A program made the position numbers and the translations under genes. DNA of 64,000 nt from Alectoria sarmentosa (taxonomy: Eukaryota > Ascomycota > Lecanoromycetes > Lecanorales > Parmeliaceae), in NCBI GenBank assembly GCA_009733775.1, contig WOGZ01000113.1, positions 1 to 64,000 on the forward strand. Reading direction: 5' to 3'. Below the pieces are notes generated by a model. It ran no database searches and was not told the DNA's origin. It saw only the letters and a list, made by a program, of their open reading frames with translations. This document shows, in pieces, positions 1 through 10,601 of the stretch (positions are counted from its first letter, which is position 1; each line of letters opens with the position of its first letter).

Positions 1-2
1 AT

Positions 3-45
<43 letters not shown>

Positions 46-113
46 TTCATTTATTCATTCATTTATTCATTTATTCATTCATTCATTCATTCATTTATTC
101 ATTTATTATATTC
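1..113. repeat. ATTT/ATTC microsatellite at the window edge
   Basis: An uninterrupted run of ATTT units grades into mixed ATTT and ATTC units. It is simple-sequence DNA with no coding potential and may extend beyond the window. Confidence 0.95.
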
Positions 114-462
114 AATGACAGTGAGGAAGGAACATGTTCAAAGTAAAAGGTCCGGCTCTCGCTCCCTCTAGTCCTCACAGGGTCACAGGTACAAGTAGCG
201 TCGCCGTGACCGGCGGTGCCGGCATCTCTAGCTACCTTACTTTACCCAAGACCTACTTTACCTGACGTAGATAAATCTTGGTTGGATTTAGTAGGGCCTC
301 ACTTTGTTGAGTCATTCTTCATCGACTTTCTCTTCTTCTTCTTTCTTCTTCTTCTTTCTCTTCTTCATCTTCCCTACTCCTACTCCTAGTCCTAGTCCTT
401 CTATATCCATCATCCATGCGTCCACACTGTGACGAGGTCTTGGCTCTACTCATCCACCACTC
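114..462. other. 5' intergenic region of the EamA transporter
   Basis: No gene is seen. It holds TAC(C/T)TTAC-like motifs around 231-262 and a pyrimidine-rich TTC tract at about 324-372 just before the start codon, typical of fungal promoters and leaders. The opposite-strand reading frame through the tract is low-complexity and was not taken as a gene. Confidence 0.6.
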
Positions 463-2088
463 ATGTCCCCATCTTCCTCTAAGCCCGAGATGGACATGGA
501 GATCGAGGGAGAAGGAGAGGGAGAGGGAGAGGGCCTCCCCGATTCGGTGCTGGAAGACTCGTTGTTGAAAGCAGATGACAGCAATCCGACGGCCAAAACG
601 AGACATCATCAGCCATATCTAGACCTGCCACTCCGGTCCCCTTTCCTGACGTCCTCCGATACCCTATCCGATGTCTCCATCTATTCGGCAGACAATGAGA
701 ATCAAAGACGTACAGGACCCCTCCTCACTGTCTCTCCACCCAGCCGCTTACTCTCAACATCCCCCGCGCCTCTACCACCAAGTTGGAAAGAAAGGATTAT
801 GCCTTTCTGGGTCAGTAATAAAGGCTTAGCCTTGGTCGTCCTGGCGCAATTGTTCGGTGTCATGATGAATGTCACAACCAGAGTACTAGAAATGGGCGGA
901 TCCTCGGGACCTGGAATGCATCCCTTTCAGGTGCGTCCAGCGTTGATCCTGATATTCCTACCGGACACGCTCGTGCTCAGTCGTACAATGACAGATCCTC
1001 TTTGCCCGAATGACTGGAACTCTGGTCCTCAGCAGCATCTATCAATGGTGGGCTAAAGTGGATGGGGCACCCTTGGGATCGCGGGAAGTCCGGGGACTCT
1101 TGATCGCACGTGGGGTTGGCGGATTCTTTGGAGGTAAGTGGGGGAATGACTCGAGGAAGCGCTCGGTAATGACTGACCATGAGCAGTATACGGCATTTAC
1201 TGTGAGCATGAACCTTTCCTTCTCCGCTTCGGATACAGGACCTAATCGGTTCAAGACTCGCTCCAGTATTTGCCGCTATCCGATGCTACCGTCATCACCT
1301 TTCTAGCCCCCATCGCTGCTTGTTGGGCATGTTCCATTCTCCTCCATGAGCCATTCACCCGTAACGAACAGATAGCCGGCATAATCTCCTTCCTTGGAGT
1401 CGTCCTCATTGCCCGACCCACATCTCTTCTTCCTCATCACTCGGGCGTGCCGCCTGTAGCGAGTGGAGCCGGCGATGGAATACCCTCAACCAACGCCACC
1501 ATTCCCGCCGACCTCCATGGACCCAATCATGTAACGTCAGCACAGCGTCTGAGTGCGGTGGGAGTTGCCCTCATTGGCGTTCTCGGCGCAGCTTCCGCGT
1601 ACACCACCATTCGTTGGATTGGTAAGCGTGCACACCCACTCATCTCGGTGAACTACTTCGCGGCCTGGGCCACCATCGTCAGTACCGTGGCACTCCTCGC
1701 AGCACCAGGTATAGGTTTCCGGCTACCCGCCAACATGCGGCAGTGGTTTTGTTTAGTCTTCCTCGGCATCTGTGGGTTCCTAATGCAGTTCCTCCTTACG
1801 GCGGGCTTGCAGCATGAGAAGGGAAGTCGCGCCACGAACATGGTTTACACGCAGATGCTATTTGCGCTGGCTTTTGATAAATTGGTATTTCACACGACGC
1901 CTGGGGCGATGAGTATAGCGGGGAGCAGTCTCATTTTGGGAAGCGCACTATATGTGGCTTTGCATAACAATAACAAGAAGAAAGAAAGCCAGGCCGGAGA
2001 AGACGACGATGTTGAGAGTGTTTTACATGATAGGAGGGGGCCACTGAGAGGTGTTCAGGAAGTTCAATTAAGGACGCTGAGAGTGTGA
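463..2088 (+). CDS. EamA/DMT-family membrane transporter
   Basis: Four exons fit: 463-930, 995-1133, 1187-1201 (only 15 nt) and 1256-2088, giving about 484 residues. The first 110 or so residues are acidic and Ser/Pro-rich, with a Glu-Gly run, and probably cytosolic. They are followed by about ten hydrophobic helices arranged as two EamA repeats (around residues 120-260 and 300-430). The segment PLSDATVITFLAPIAACW at the start of exon 4 is the typical conserved core of fungal solute carrier 35-like EamA proteins. The product should be an integral membrane protein of the drug/metabolite transporter superfamily; the substrate cannot be read from sequence. All introns are 53-64 bp GT-AG and keep phase. 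Family assignment is firm; the plasma-membrane versus Golgi location is not. Confidence 0.88.
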
Positions 2089-2478
2089 GAATCTGTATGG
2101 AGAGTCTACTGGGGAATAGTTGTCGAATAATCGCGTAATCATGGCAAAGGAGAAGACGTTTTCATCAAGCACGCACACAGGTCAGATAACAAGCTTGATA
2201 CGTATCCTGCTTCTTGTATTGGACAGGTTTGAAGGAATCACAGCGGCCAAGAGCCACTTTTGCAACCCGCTTGAGGCCTTCTCATCATCTCCACACAATC
2301 CATCACCTCGTCACAAAACCCTCAGGTTTCCATCAACGCCGTCATGGATGTGGTCGGAATGTTGGGTTTGGCAATTTGCTCCCCGGTGCGCTACTATCAT
2401 GATTGGGACTGCTCTTGGTCCCTTGTCAGTCATCTCAAAACAGATGGCGGGTCTGCAATTCTGAGAAACACACCCTGT
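2089..2478. other. Intergenic region without a visible gene
   Basis: Short frames on both strands look like chance openings: no domain, signal peptide or consistent splice structure. It should hold the terminator of the transporter on the left. Confidence 0.5.
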
Positions 2479-3036
2479 TCAATCCATTTTCTGTAGAAGA
2501 GCCTTCCGCGCTCGGTCCAAAGTGCTCGTAGGATCATGGGCGAAACGCGATCCAGCGGCTACGCTCCAGCTTCTCCTGCAGATAAGCCTTTGCGGTTGTG
2601 AGAGCACATCCATAGAGCGAACAGGTTTCCAGACTCACCGCTGGAAAGCCTTGTACTCCTTGATTGCGGCCCGACGCTTCTCAAAACCCTGTTTAGCTCG
2701 GTCCTTTACCCGAGGAGAGAGTTTCCACGCCTTCGTTTCCATTCTATGCTGTCGGCCCACGATTGCACCTGAGCTGGCTTGAGCATTCGCAGCAAGGCTA
2801 GCGGCGATTCCTTGATGCAAAACTCGATGTGATGCCGGATTGAAGAACAACAAGGACTGTATCTCATAAAGTTGTCGATTGCTAACGAGACCTTGCGACC
2901 CGTCGTAGGGCCTGCTCTCACGGTCCAACATATCTTGAAGGGCTTGAATTATCGGCGAACTTGCATGAATCCTTTCGTTCAGCTGGGAAGCATCAGCTAT
3001 GGTTGAGTGGAGGAGAGGTGTGGACACTGACAACAT
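2479..3036 (-). pseudogene. Unrecognised gene remnant, probably 5'-decayed
   Basis: A 133-residue frame (3036-2639) ends exactly at a strong donor, GTGAGT. A 63-bp intron (2638-2576) ending CTGCAG links it to a further 32 codons ending at 2479. The deduced product, about 164 residues, is soluble and basic towards the C terminus, with repeated Lys/Arg-rich stretches; I recognise no family. Upstream, around 3040-3170, protein-like sequence continues in two other frames interrupted by stops and with no plausible intron between them. That suggests a longer gene that has lost its 5' part by frameshifts. It could instead be a short intact gene starting at 3036. Confidence 0.35.
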
Positions 3037-3169
3037 CCAACTTCTGTGGGTCGAGCTCCGGTCGGCCGCCTACTTCTGACAACAAGATGGTCTGACTTCG
3101 CTCGCAGGAAAAAGCCCATACTCAGACTCCTCTCCAGGTGGTCCATAGGGAAAGGTACCGAGAAGGATG

Positions 3170-3921
3170 GTTTAGGGCAACACGACGTTTGTAAGCGAGT
3201 ATCCCGGTGATTGTATGTTCGGCCGGTAACCCGGGGGATCTGGAATTGTGCGACTCGTCCGGGGCGTCAAAGCAGCGCTCATTGATATATTGATTTGCTC
3301 TAACCTATGTACATACATATCCAGTGCGAGCTTCACTGTGCAACCAGGATTGTCATGTCAAAGGCTAGGCGCGTCTGTTCCCATCTTCCCACGGTCCCTA
3401 GGTAGTTACCTTTAGCTGCCAAGGTCGCTTCCTTCACATCCCGTTATGGCCAGACACCCTCCAAGTCGAGCCTAGCCTTTGAACCTTTGGGTGCTATTCC
3501 CAGGTGCTGGGTCAAAACTTGGGGGTTTCTTCCAAATATCAACACAGAACCACCAGAGAGGGAGGTTCCTGTTCACCAAGACATACACTTTTCAGGTGCG
3601 TTGGATCTTGAACAGACCAGCTTTCCAGGGATTGGACGAACCACTCTCCGCCGGGTGTCGAAGCGTTCCCTGCGAATAGCTCCTAGGAACTGCGCTTAAA
3701 GTACCCCTGGGTGCACATCCTATGGGAAGAGACCCGGAAAGCGGAGCCGGCTTGAGAGGGTATTGTGAAATTGTGGTGTACGGCTGAGAAAAGGGGAGTA
3801 CGGCGATTATCTCCCTATCTCTATCTCTGCTTTGCAGTCCAAAGTAGGTCGGAAAGTCACTCCAAAAACTAGCTTTTCCTATTAATAGGGTGTAAACCAA
3901 TGAAATAGGATCTCTCCTTCT
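3170..3921. other. Intergenic region without a visible gene
   Basis: Frames on both strands are short and low in coding character. The region lies at the 3' end of the sugar transporter and presumably contains its terminator. Confidence 0.5.
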
Positions 3922-5587
3922 TCACACGTCTCTGAGTTTGGCCCTCCTCAAGCTCTCTTCGACACCATACGAATCCCTCAACAGACCTCGCACATCTTCC
4001 AGGCCCAAACCTTTGGTCTCTGGATAGATTGCCCAACAGCACACCCACCCGATGATGCATATCAAAGAGTAGATTGCGAAAGTCCAGACCGGCGTAAGAT
4101 ATTGCATCATCGGCAGAAAAGTGAGGCCAACAACAAAATTACTCCCCCAATTCGTGGCAGTTGCAAGTCCGGAGCCAATAGATCGAACGGATAATGGAAA
4201 GAGCTCGCTTTGTTGCCAGGCGATGTTACCAAGTCCAATTGCGTACCCACAGACAAAAACGACCATTGGAATGACCACAGCCCAAGAACTTCGAGCATCG
4301 ACACCAGTCGTTGAGCTGGCAGAACCGTGATCCCAGCTAGGATGACCAAGATATTCGTACGCGACTGAACAAGCCATCAAACCCACGACCATCACGGGTA
4401 TCGAAAACAACAAGATGCGTCGACGACCAATGTGGTCGATTATTATAAGAGCAAGCAGGGTGCAGAGGAAGTTGGTGACAGCGATACACAGAGAAATCAG
4501 TGTCGGAGAGTAGAAGTCCAAGAGTGAGAAGATGGTTGCCGAAAAGTACATCAAAGAGTTCTATAGAAAAGTCAGTTACAAGGGCTCAAGATTCCTAGTA
4601 AGATCGCCATACGAAGCCACATAGCTGCTGTAGTCCTTGGAGCAAGCATGCAATCGTCAACGCTCTTCTGTTGCCGCCGATGCAAAACAGCTCGGCGAAT
4701 CTATTCTGAGCCCGTGTAAGCTTTAGATGAAGTCCGGTCCCTGATACGGAAGTAGAAACATCGTTGCTCGTGGCTTCTTCCTCCGCTATCTCTGTCTTGA
4801 TGGCATGCAGTACCTCCTCGACGGCGTGGTCTTTCCCAGCCGCATACACTTTCCGGAGAACAATGCGAGCTTGCTGTGACCTCCCATCCTTCACTAACCA
4901 CCTTGGACTTTCGGGTAGCATAAGCATCAGTCCAAACTGCAACACTGCAGGCGCAGCTCCTAAGCCTACCACCCACCGCCAGCCATTCCTCTGCGTAGAG
5001 AGAGCAAACCCTATGACATAGGCAACGACCTGTCCAGTGGTGATGAACAATATGCTCAGAGTAACCAGCTTTCCCCGGAAAGCCGCGGGCGAGAGCTCAG
5101 AGATGTACAACGGGACCACGAGACTTGATGCTCCAACCGCAAAGCCGACGATGCTTCTCCCCACTATGCAGCCAGATACTGAGGTAATAACAGCTTGACA
5201 CAAAGCACCAGTGATGAAGAGGACATCTGCAATCAAAATGATTGGCTTCCGCCCGATCCTATCTGCCAATAGTCCCGCGATGGGACTAGCAATAAGAGCG
5301 CCCAAACTCGTACAAGAGGTGATCCAACTTTTATCGAGAGTTGTCAGGGGATGCCCCAAATCCTTGCCGACGGACACGAGGAGTGAGGATACCACCCCAG
5401 TATCGTAGCCAAAGAGGAGACCGCTGATACCGGCCGCGAAGGTAAGCGCCCATATAAAGGTACTCGGTGACTGAACATTGCTCTCTTTAGAACTTCGATC
5501 CTGAACCTGAGGACGAGCACAATCCGAGACTGCATGCTCGTTATCCCCAATCAAGGGGGCATGCGCTTCATCGAGGCGGTCCACCAT
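3922..5587 (-). CDS. MFS sugar/myo-inositol proton symporter
   Basis: Two exons, 5587-4613 and 4560-3922, joined across a 52-bp intron (GTATGG...CTATAG), give 537 residues. The protein has the twelve-helix sugar porter layout. Signatures seen are GLLFGYDTG in helix 1, DRIGRKP in the loop after helix 2, PESPRWLVKDGR before the central loop, LLQGLQQLCGFNSLMYFSA across the splice junction, and PETKGLGLEDV at the C terminus. The GLQQ-GFN pattern and the long central loop fit the myo-inositol transporter (Itr1/Itr2) branch of plasma-membrane proton symporters better than the hexose branch, but substrate is inferred. No broken motif is seen. Transcription is away from the aminotransferase gene, whose stop lies 421 bp upstream of this start. 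Confidence 0.9.
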
Positions 5588-6008
5588 AGTAGACAGTTCG
5601 AATGCTGGATTTGCCGTATTTGCTCTGGCGACGACATGTTTACCGAAGCGAGACTGAGTAAACTACACTTGCCGCCATTGATATTGGATCAAACGTGACA
5701 ACGTTCAGTTGAGCAGGCGTGAATGGCACGGCATCATATCGAGGCTGTCCTACACCTAATTAAAGCCCTAGAGCTAAACTCTTCTCCGACAGACAGTTAT
5801 CTGGCTGCAAGTTCATGCCACCATGTTCGTGCATGCCTTGCCAATCACTCACTGAAAAGCGCCACAAGGGTACGAAGAACACGTGAGAGCCAATTAGGGT
5901 TCGTGAGACAATCTACATAATCTTGACGACATCGAACCATGTGGCCCACTCCCATAAATCGCTTTTGATGCCGCTATGCCTCAATTAAAGAATTCCCACC
6001 TCTGCTTC
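5588..6008. other. Promoter of the sugar transporter and terminator of AGX1
   Basis: This 421-bp gap lies between two genes that both run on the minus strand. I see no gene or distinctive repeat. Confidence 0.55.
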
Positions 6009-7268
6009 CTAGACCTTGACACCAGCATCACCGAGACCTTCCTTGAGAGCTTTCAACGCTCGGTCGATGTCATCTCTCTTCGGGTCTGTGACTGACACCC
6101 CCATATGACCGAAACGTATGTACTTAGCCGCAATTTCCTTGTGCAGACCTCCTGCGAAGATCACCCCTTTCTTGAGCATGTTGGGCAGAATATCGGGTGC
6201 TTTGACGCCTTCTGGTAAGTAGATGGCCGTCATTCCATTTGCTTGATTTTCTGGCTTTGTGGCTAGCTGTTTCAGTCCATAAGATGTTACCGTTGACTTG
6301 ATTCGCCGTGACGCTTCACGGTGGGCAGCAAAACGTTCGGAAAGTGGACGCGATAATATTTGCGTCAGAGTGGTATGGAGAGCGTTGATGAGTTGAGTCG
6401 GCGGAGTGGCAAAGTAAGAGGCTTTCTTTGCTTCGTAGTTTTGCATGACTTTAATCGCGTTAGCTTGAGGTAAATATTTTAGAGCCATGTAAGGGATACG
6501 CACTCGGGAGCCAATTCTTGAAGGAAGCGAAGTAGGATGACGGTGGAGTTTTCCTCTTCTTGAATGTTTCCATAGCACGCTCAGAGCACATCATTATCGA
6601 AAGTCCAGGCGGGCAGCCAATGGCTTTCTGGCTTGCGGTCAAGACAACATCAATGCCCCATTCATCGAAGCAGATTTCTTCGCATCCAACACTGCATACG
6701 CCGTCCACGACCACTAAAGTCTCCGGACTAATTCGGTGTACTAGCTCCGAGAGAGCTTTGACTTCGCTTAGAACGCCTGTAGACGTATCGACATGCGTGA
6801 CGGATACAAGCTTATAGTGTTTCTCTTTCAACGCCTTCTCTATCTCTGGTAGCTGTGGTCGATCTCCAATTGGGGCTTTCAGCTGTGTTGCTTTGGCGCC
6901 ATATGTCTCGAAGCATTCGGCAAAGGAGTCGGCGAAGTAGCCTGTATGGAGAACAAGTGCGTCTTCGCCTCTCTCTATCAAGTTCGCTGCGACCAGGTCC
7001 CAACCAAGTGTTCCACTGCCGGATATCACGAAAGGCTGGGAAGCCGGGTTTGAGGTCTGGAAGAGTTTTCGAAGCATTGAGAGAGTCTCGCCGAAGGTGG
7101 CGACGAAGGGGGGCCCAACATGGCTCTGACTTGGGAGATTCAGTAGAGCGCAATTGCTGGAGCAGGGTATCCGGCACACCTGAAGTGTCCCATAGACTGA
7201 AGCACAGCATCGTCGAATTCAATCGGGCCTGGAATCAATAGAGCCGGATGCTCTGCTTGATTTGACAT
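6009..7268 (-). CDS. AGX1: Alanine-glyoxylate aminotransferase
   Basis: Three exons, 7268-7180, 7129-6504 and 6448-6009, give 384 residues of class V, fold-type I PLP aminotransferase. The N terminus carries PALLIPGPIEFDDAVLQSM, and the middle has SGSGTLGWDLVAANL and VVVDGVCSVGCEE. The PLP lysine lies in LTASQKAIGCPPG and a C-terminal substrate segment is RFGHMGVSV. The enzyme moves the amino group of alanine to glyoxylate, making glycine and pyruvate; in fungi this is a route of glycine synthesis and glyoxylate removal. The start at 7268 matches the family N terminus. The frame stays open upstream but has no ATG there. The C terminus (GVKV) is not a peroxisomal PTS1. Introns are 50 and 55 bp. 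Vps29 is divergent. Confidence 0.93.
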
Positions 7269-7620
7269 GTTGACCTTTTGATCTTCCGGTGGAGCGGAGA
7301 GTGGTGGATCTCTCCGTATGGGTGTGTACTCAAGGTCGTCTTGCTTGCCTGCTTGTCTTTCGGTCGAGAAAGGCGTGTTGATGTCTAGAAGGGGTCTTTG
7401 CTCAAGGTGGCGCGAAATAAGGGAAATTCTTGAGCGTGGTGGAGCCAGGGCTAGAGAATGGAGGGGTCTTCGGCAGAGGAGAGAGAGGGGAATCTGGCGG
7501 CCAGGATGACGTCTGCTCAGTAGAGAACGAGAGGGTCTGATTGGGAGAGACTGTTGACTTGAATCTATACAGGACTGAAGAGAGACAATAGACAATTGTG
7601 ATTGAAAATTCTGAAATCGT

Positions 7621-7654
<34 letters not shown>

Positions 7655-7950
7655 GCGCGTGTTTGCATCGAGGTCTTGGTCCTGATTCCCCACAGAAACA
7701 TTTTCAGCGAGTGGGCAAGCATGTCGGATGTCACTCTATTGCCTAAATCAACACTGCAAGTGCAGCATATAATACATTCCCTATCTTCACACCTGTTAAA
7801 GCAGACTCCCTTAGTACCACTATCAAATTCAACGACATTCGCTACCCATAGTCGGCGTGAGGTCGAGTTGAGGTCAGCTGGCAGCCCCTCTCCTTGAATG
7901 TGGTGAAGACTGGACTTTCCAAGAGCCAATGATAGAACCACCAAACCACA
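7269..7950. promoter_or_regulatory. Shared divergent promoter of AGX1 and VPS29
   Basis: The 682 bp between the two start codons holds a pure GA/CT dinucleotide tract at 7624-7652 and polypurine stretches near 7440-7500. Such tracts are common in fungal core promoters. No transcription factor site can be named with confidence. Confidence 0.55.
7624..7652. repeat. (GA)n dinucleotide tract
   Basis: About fourteen consecutive GA units lie inside the AGX1/VPS29 promoter. A similar tract lies at about 15057-15081 upstream of the glucoamylase. Confidence 0.95.
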
Positions 7951-8722
7951 ATGACCTCCAGACTAGTACTGGTCCTCGGTGACCTTTTCATACCAGACCG
8001 AGCCCCAGTACGGACAAGTCTCTTGAAGTATCACCCGCCATTGTCCCTAGGTTGATTTGTTTACAGGACATACCAGCCAAAGTACGCCCTCATACTGCTC
8101 GCTCTCCTCTCCCTACTAATCTACGCATCGCCAGTTCAAAAAACTCCTTGCACCAAACAAGATTGGCCAAATCCTCTGCCTGGGCAATCTCACCGACAAA
8201 GAAACCTATGACTTCCTCCGGGGCATAGCCCCAGATCTACAGATTGTCAAAGGTGATTTTGACGTTGAAGCACCCAACCTCGCCCTCTCCAAAGTCGTGA
8301 CACATGGCTCCCTTCGTATTGGCTTCACGCATGGGCACACGATAATACCCCCGGGTGATGCGGATAGCTTGTTGATTGCAGCGCGACATATGGATGTTGA
8401 CGTTCTATTATGGGGAGGCACGCACAAGTTTGAGGCGTATGAGCTTGAGGGAAAGTTCTTCGTGAATCCAGGAAGTGCAACGGGGGCACTTGGGACAGGG
8501 TGGTGGGCTGAGGGGGAAGAGCCCGTGCCGAGCTTTTGTTTGATGGATGTGAGTCAAGATGGGATTGGTTCAATTGGGAAGGGAGGAGCTGACGAAATCT
8601 AGGTGCAGGGTGATGTCCTAGTGCTTTATGTCTATCAGTTGAAGACCGATCCGAGCGGTGTGGAAACTGTTGGCGTAGAAAAGGTCTCGTTTAGAAAGCA
8701 GAACAGTGGTTCGGCAGCTTGA
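7951..8722 (+). CDS. VPS29: Vps29 retromer subunit
   Basis: Four exons, 7951-8007, 8067-8081 (15 nt, five codons), 8135-8548 and 8603-8722, give 201 residues. The product is a metallophosphoesterase-fold protein. Visible motifs are LVLGDLFIPDRAPDIPAKF at the N terminus, LCLGNLTDKETYDFLR, VKGDFD, THGHTI, LWGGTHKFEAYE and FVNPGSATG, in the usual order and spacing. Vps29 is a scaffold subunit of the retromer complex (Vps26-Vps29-Vps35), which returns receptors from endosomes to the Golgi; in eukaryotes the fold works mainly as a binding surface rather than an active phosphatase. Length is slightly above the animal protein, as usual in fungi. The TACTAAT branch site before exon 3 is easy to see. 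Its stop codon directly abuts the stop of the next, oppositely oriented frame. Confidence 0.95.
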
Positions 8723-9653
8723 CTAATTGCACACCTTCTTACTTGTCTGATCAGTCTTCTTCATTTTCGCTCTACTGTTCATTCCTAGCAAGGACTGTCT
8801 TTGAAGTCTCAAAAATACAAACATGACAACGGTTATCACTAACAAACCAATGACCACGCATCCAAGTCTGCGCAATCTTCTTTTCACATTCTTGCTATCC
8901 CAATTCTCTTCGGCCTGGCCTCTCATGGCGATTTCGCCAAACTCCACTCTCCAGGCCGTTGGTGCTCAAAGAATTGTATCGCTGATTGGCAAGTCTTGAC
9001 ATTTCTGACTGGGATTCTCTAGCTGGCCTTTCTGCGATGCAGACCTTCGTAAGGCTCTATCAGTAGAGAGGCTGGGGTGGAGAGGACGTTTGCATATGGC
9101 CCATACCCGTCGGGATTATGCAATCATAAAGGCGTTGGAAATTGGTCGATGTACTATCGTGAGTGGCTAAGGGCTCGAACACCGCCAACGTCTTGTGAAG
9201 ATATCAGAAGCACAAGTCAGATGCACGGCGTAGGCCAATGGCGCAACAGCCACCACCAATAGAGGCAGGACATCTAAAATTGTGCACAGGGCATTCAGCC
9301 ATATTATCGAAGCCAAAGAAGGCATTAGGACAGCAGAAGACGTGAGAAGATGTTTGCGTTGAGCTGCGACAGGTCGTGTCATAGTGGGCAGCATGTCTCC
9401 TGCGAGAGATGATCAATCCGAAGCAATGGATGGGATACCGTAGTCAAAGACATACTGGATGGCCAAATGCCGCACAGTGGTTTTGCTTGTCCCCACAAAG
9501 AGTGAAAGCCGCGTCGGATTTGACCTCATCCGACCCACTCAATGGCACGGTGACCGAATTTAGGATGCACATTCGTGTTTGCTGAGGAACCTTGCTGGTC
9601 AGTCCGTCCACTGCAAGACTGCAGACGAGCAAGACGAAAAGTGAGATGACCAT
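8723..9653 (-). pseudogene. Frameshifted cysteine-rich membrane-protein gene
   Basis: From ATG 9653 a hydrophobic signal-like N terminus leads into a segment ending CGDKQNHCAAFGHP. A perfect donor (GTATGT) and an acceptor (CTCTCGCAG, ending near 9400) join this to ETCCPL followed at once by a stop. One base away, another frame continues with the expected pattern: CRSS, FCCP, AECPVHNFRCPASIGGGCC. The C-terminal block, 8947-8723, has a basic stretch then one strong transmembrane helix (GCVVIGLLVITVVMFVFL). The modules match those of the intact gene at 10602-12109, so this looks like a divergent paralogue broken by a one-base frame change; exon structure between 9204 and 8947 is unresolved. A base-calling error or an undetected splice could make it intact. 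Its last stop abuts the VPS29 stop. Confidence 0.45.
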
Positions 9654-10601
9654 GATGCCGCCAGCGGCGATAACAGGTGGGTGATAAATCGTTAGGAATG
9701 GCTTGGGCATCGACAAGGTGGTAAGGAGAAGATGGCTTCTTGATTGGCGCCGGAAGGCCTGCTAGAGGCGCCACGAGAAGCAGCAGGAAAGCAATGCGCA
9801 TCACTCTGACGGCGGGGGTCGATGCAGAAAGACAGGAGGAGCCAGTCATTGCTTAGGGTCGTAAGGAGGATTTGGAAATACCGTACATCTGTAGGCATGA
9901 AAGACCGCGACACCGAGGAAGTTGAAGCTGATATATAAGCAAGGCTTTGCTCCTTCCCAGTACGCATGAGTTGTGCGAAGCAAGAACTTTTCAGAGAGGG
10001 CAGAAAGGGAATGAACGATACTCTCATCGTAATGGTCCGCAGTGCTGCGGTTGAACATGCACACGAGTACCCAGCGATATAGCAGAAGCCTATGCATATT
10101 TGAGAGCTTCTTTGAAGCAGGAATGCTGCTATGAAGTACGGAGTACCGTGCCTGTTCATTCACTCATACAGTACGAGTATTTGAGTCAAAGTTCGAAAAT
10201 AGAATAGCTTTAGGGCACTGTTTCAGCCCTATGTCCCGCTCGGCTGCCGGCCCGCCACTGGACTCTAGTACTTTACTCTCTAAAGTACTTTACGCCGCCA
10301 CTTGATTATGTACCCGCCTCTACTTTTACTTGGCAAGGCAAATGTTGATGCTCATCCTTCCAGCCAGCTAACAAAATGCAAGAGTCTCTTGCTTTTCCCA
10401 TTGCCTTCGAAGCTGTCTGTAGCTCTGTCCATTTCAGTCGGAAAGCGAACATACATGTACATGTTTTGACCCCATAGACTGCAGTCAGCTCTCAGCTTAG
10501 CGTTATACAAGAGTCAAATCACGCGTCCATCCATCTTTCTCCTCTACCAGCTGCTGAACCCTATTGTCCTCCAAACAACAATCAGGATAACACGGCCACA
10601 A
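9654..10601. promoter_or_regulatory. Divergent region between the two cysteine-rich genes
   Basis: No convincing gene. It contains the palindrome-like tacggagtacc near 10138-10147 and tandem TACTTTAC motifs near 10268-10290, of the type recurring in other promoters of this window. A minus-strand frame over 9692-10163 has no domain and is probably chance. Confidence 0.45.

Noticed and set aside
1..113. Telomeric repeat at the window edge
   Set aside because: The unit is ATTT/ATTC, not the fungal TTAGGG type.
7269..7595. Arg/Ser-rich, acid-poor N-terminal extension of AGX1 resembling a mitochondrial presequence
   Set aside because: The frame is open but contains no ATG before 7268 and continues into the CT dinucleotide tract. 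It would need a non-ATG start or an unseen upstream exon.
9692..10163. 155-codon minus-strand frame upstream of the broken cysteine-rich gene
   Set aside because: No recognisable domain, and it does not connect through good splice sites to the cysteine-rich exons.
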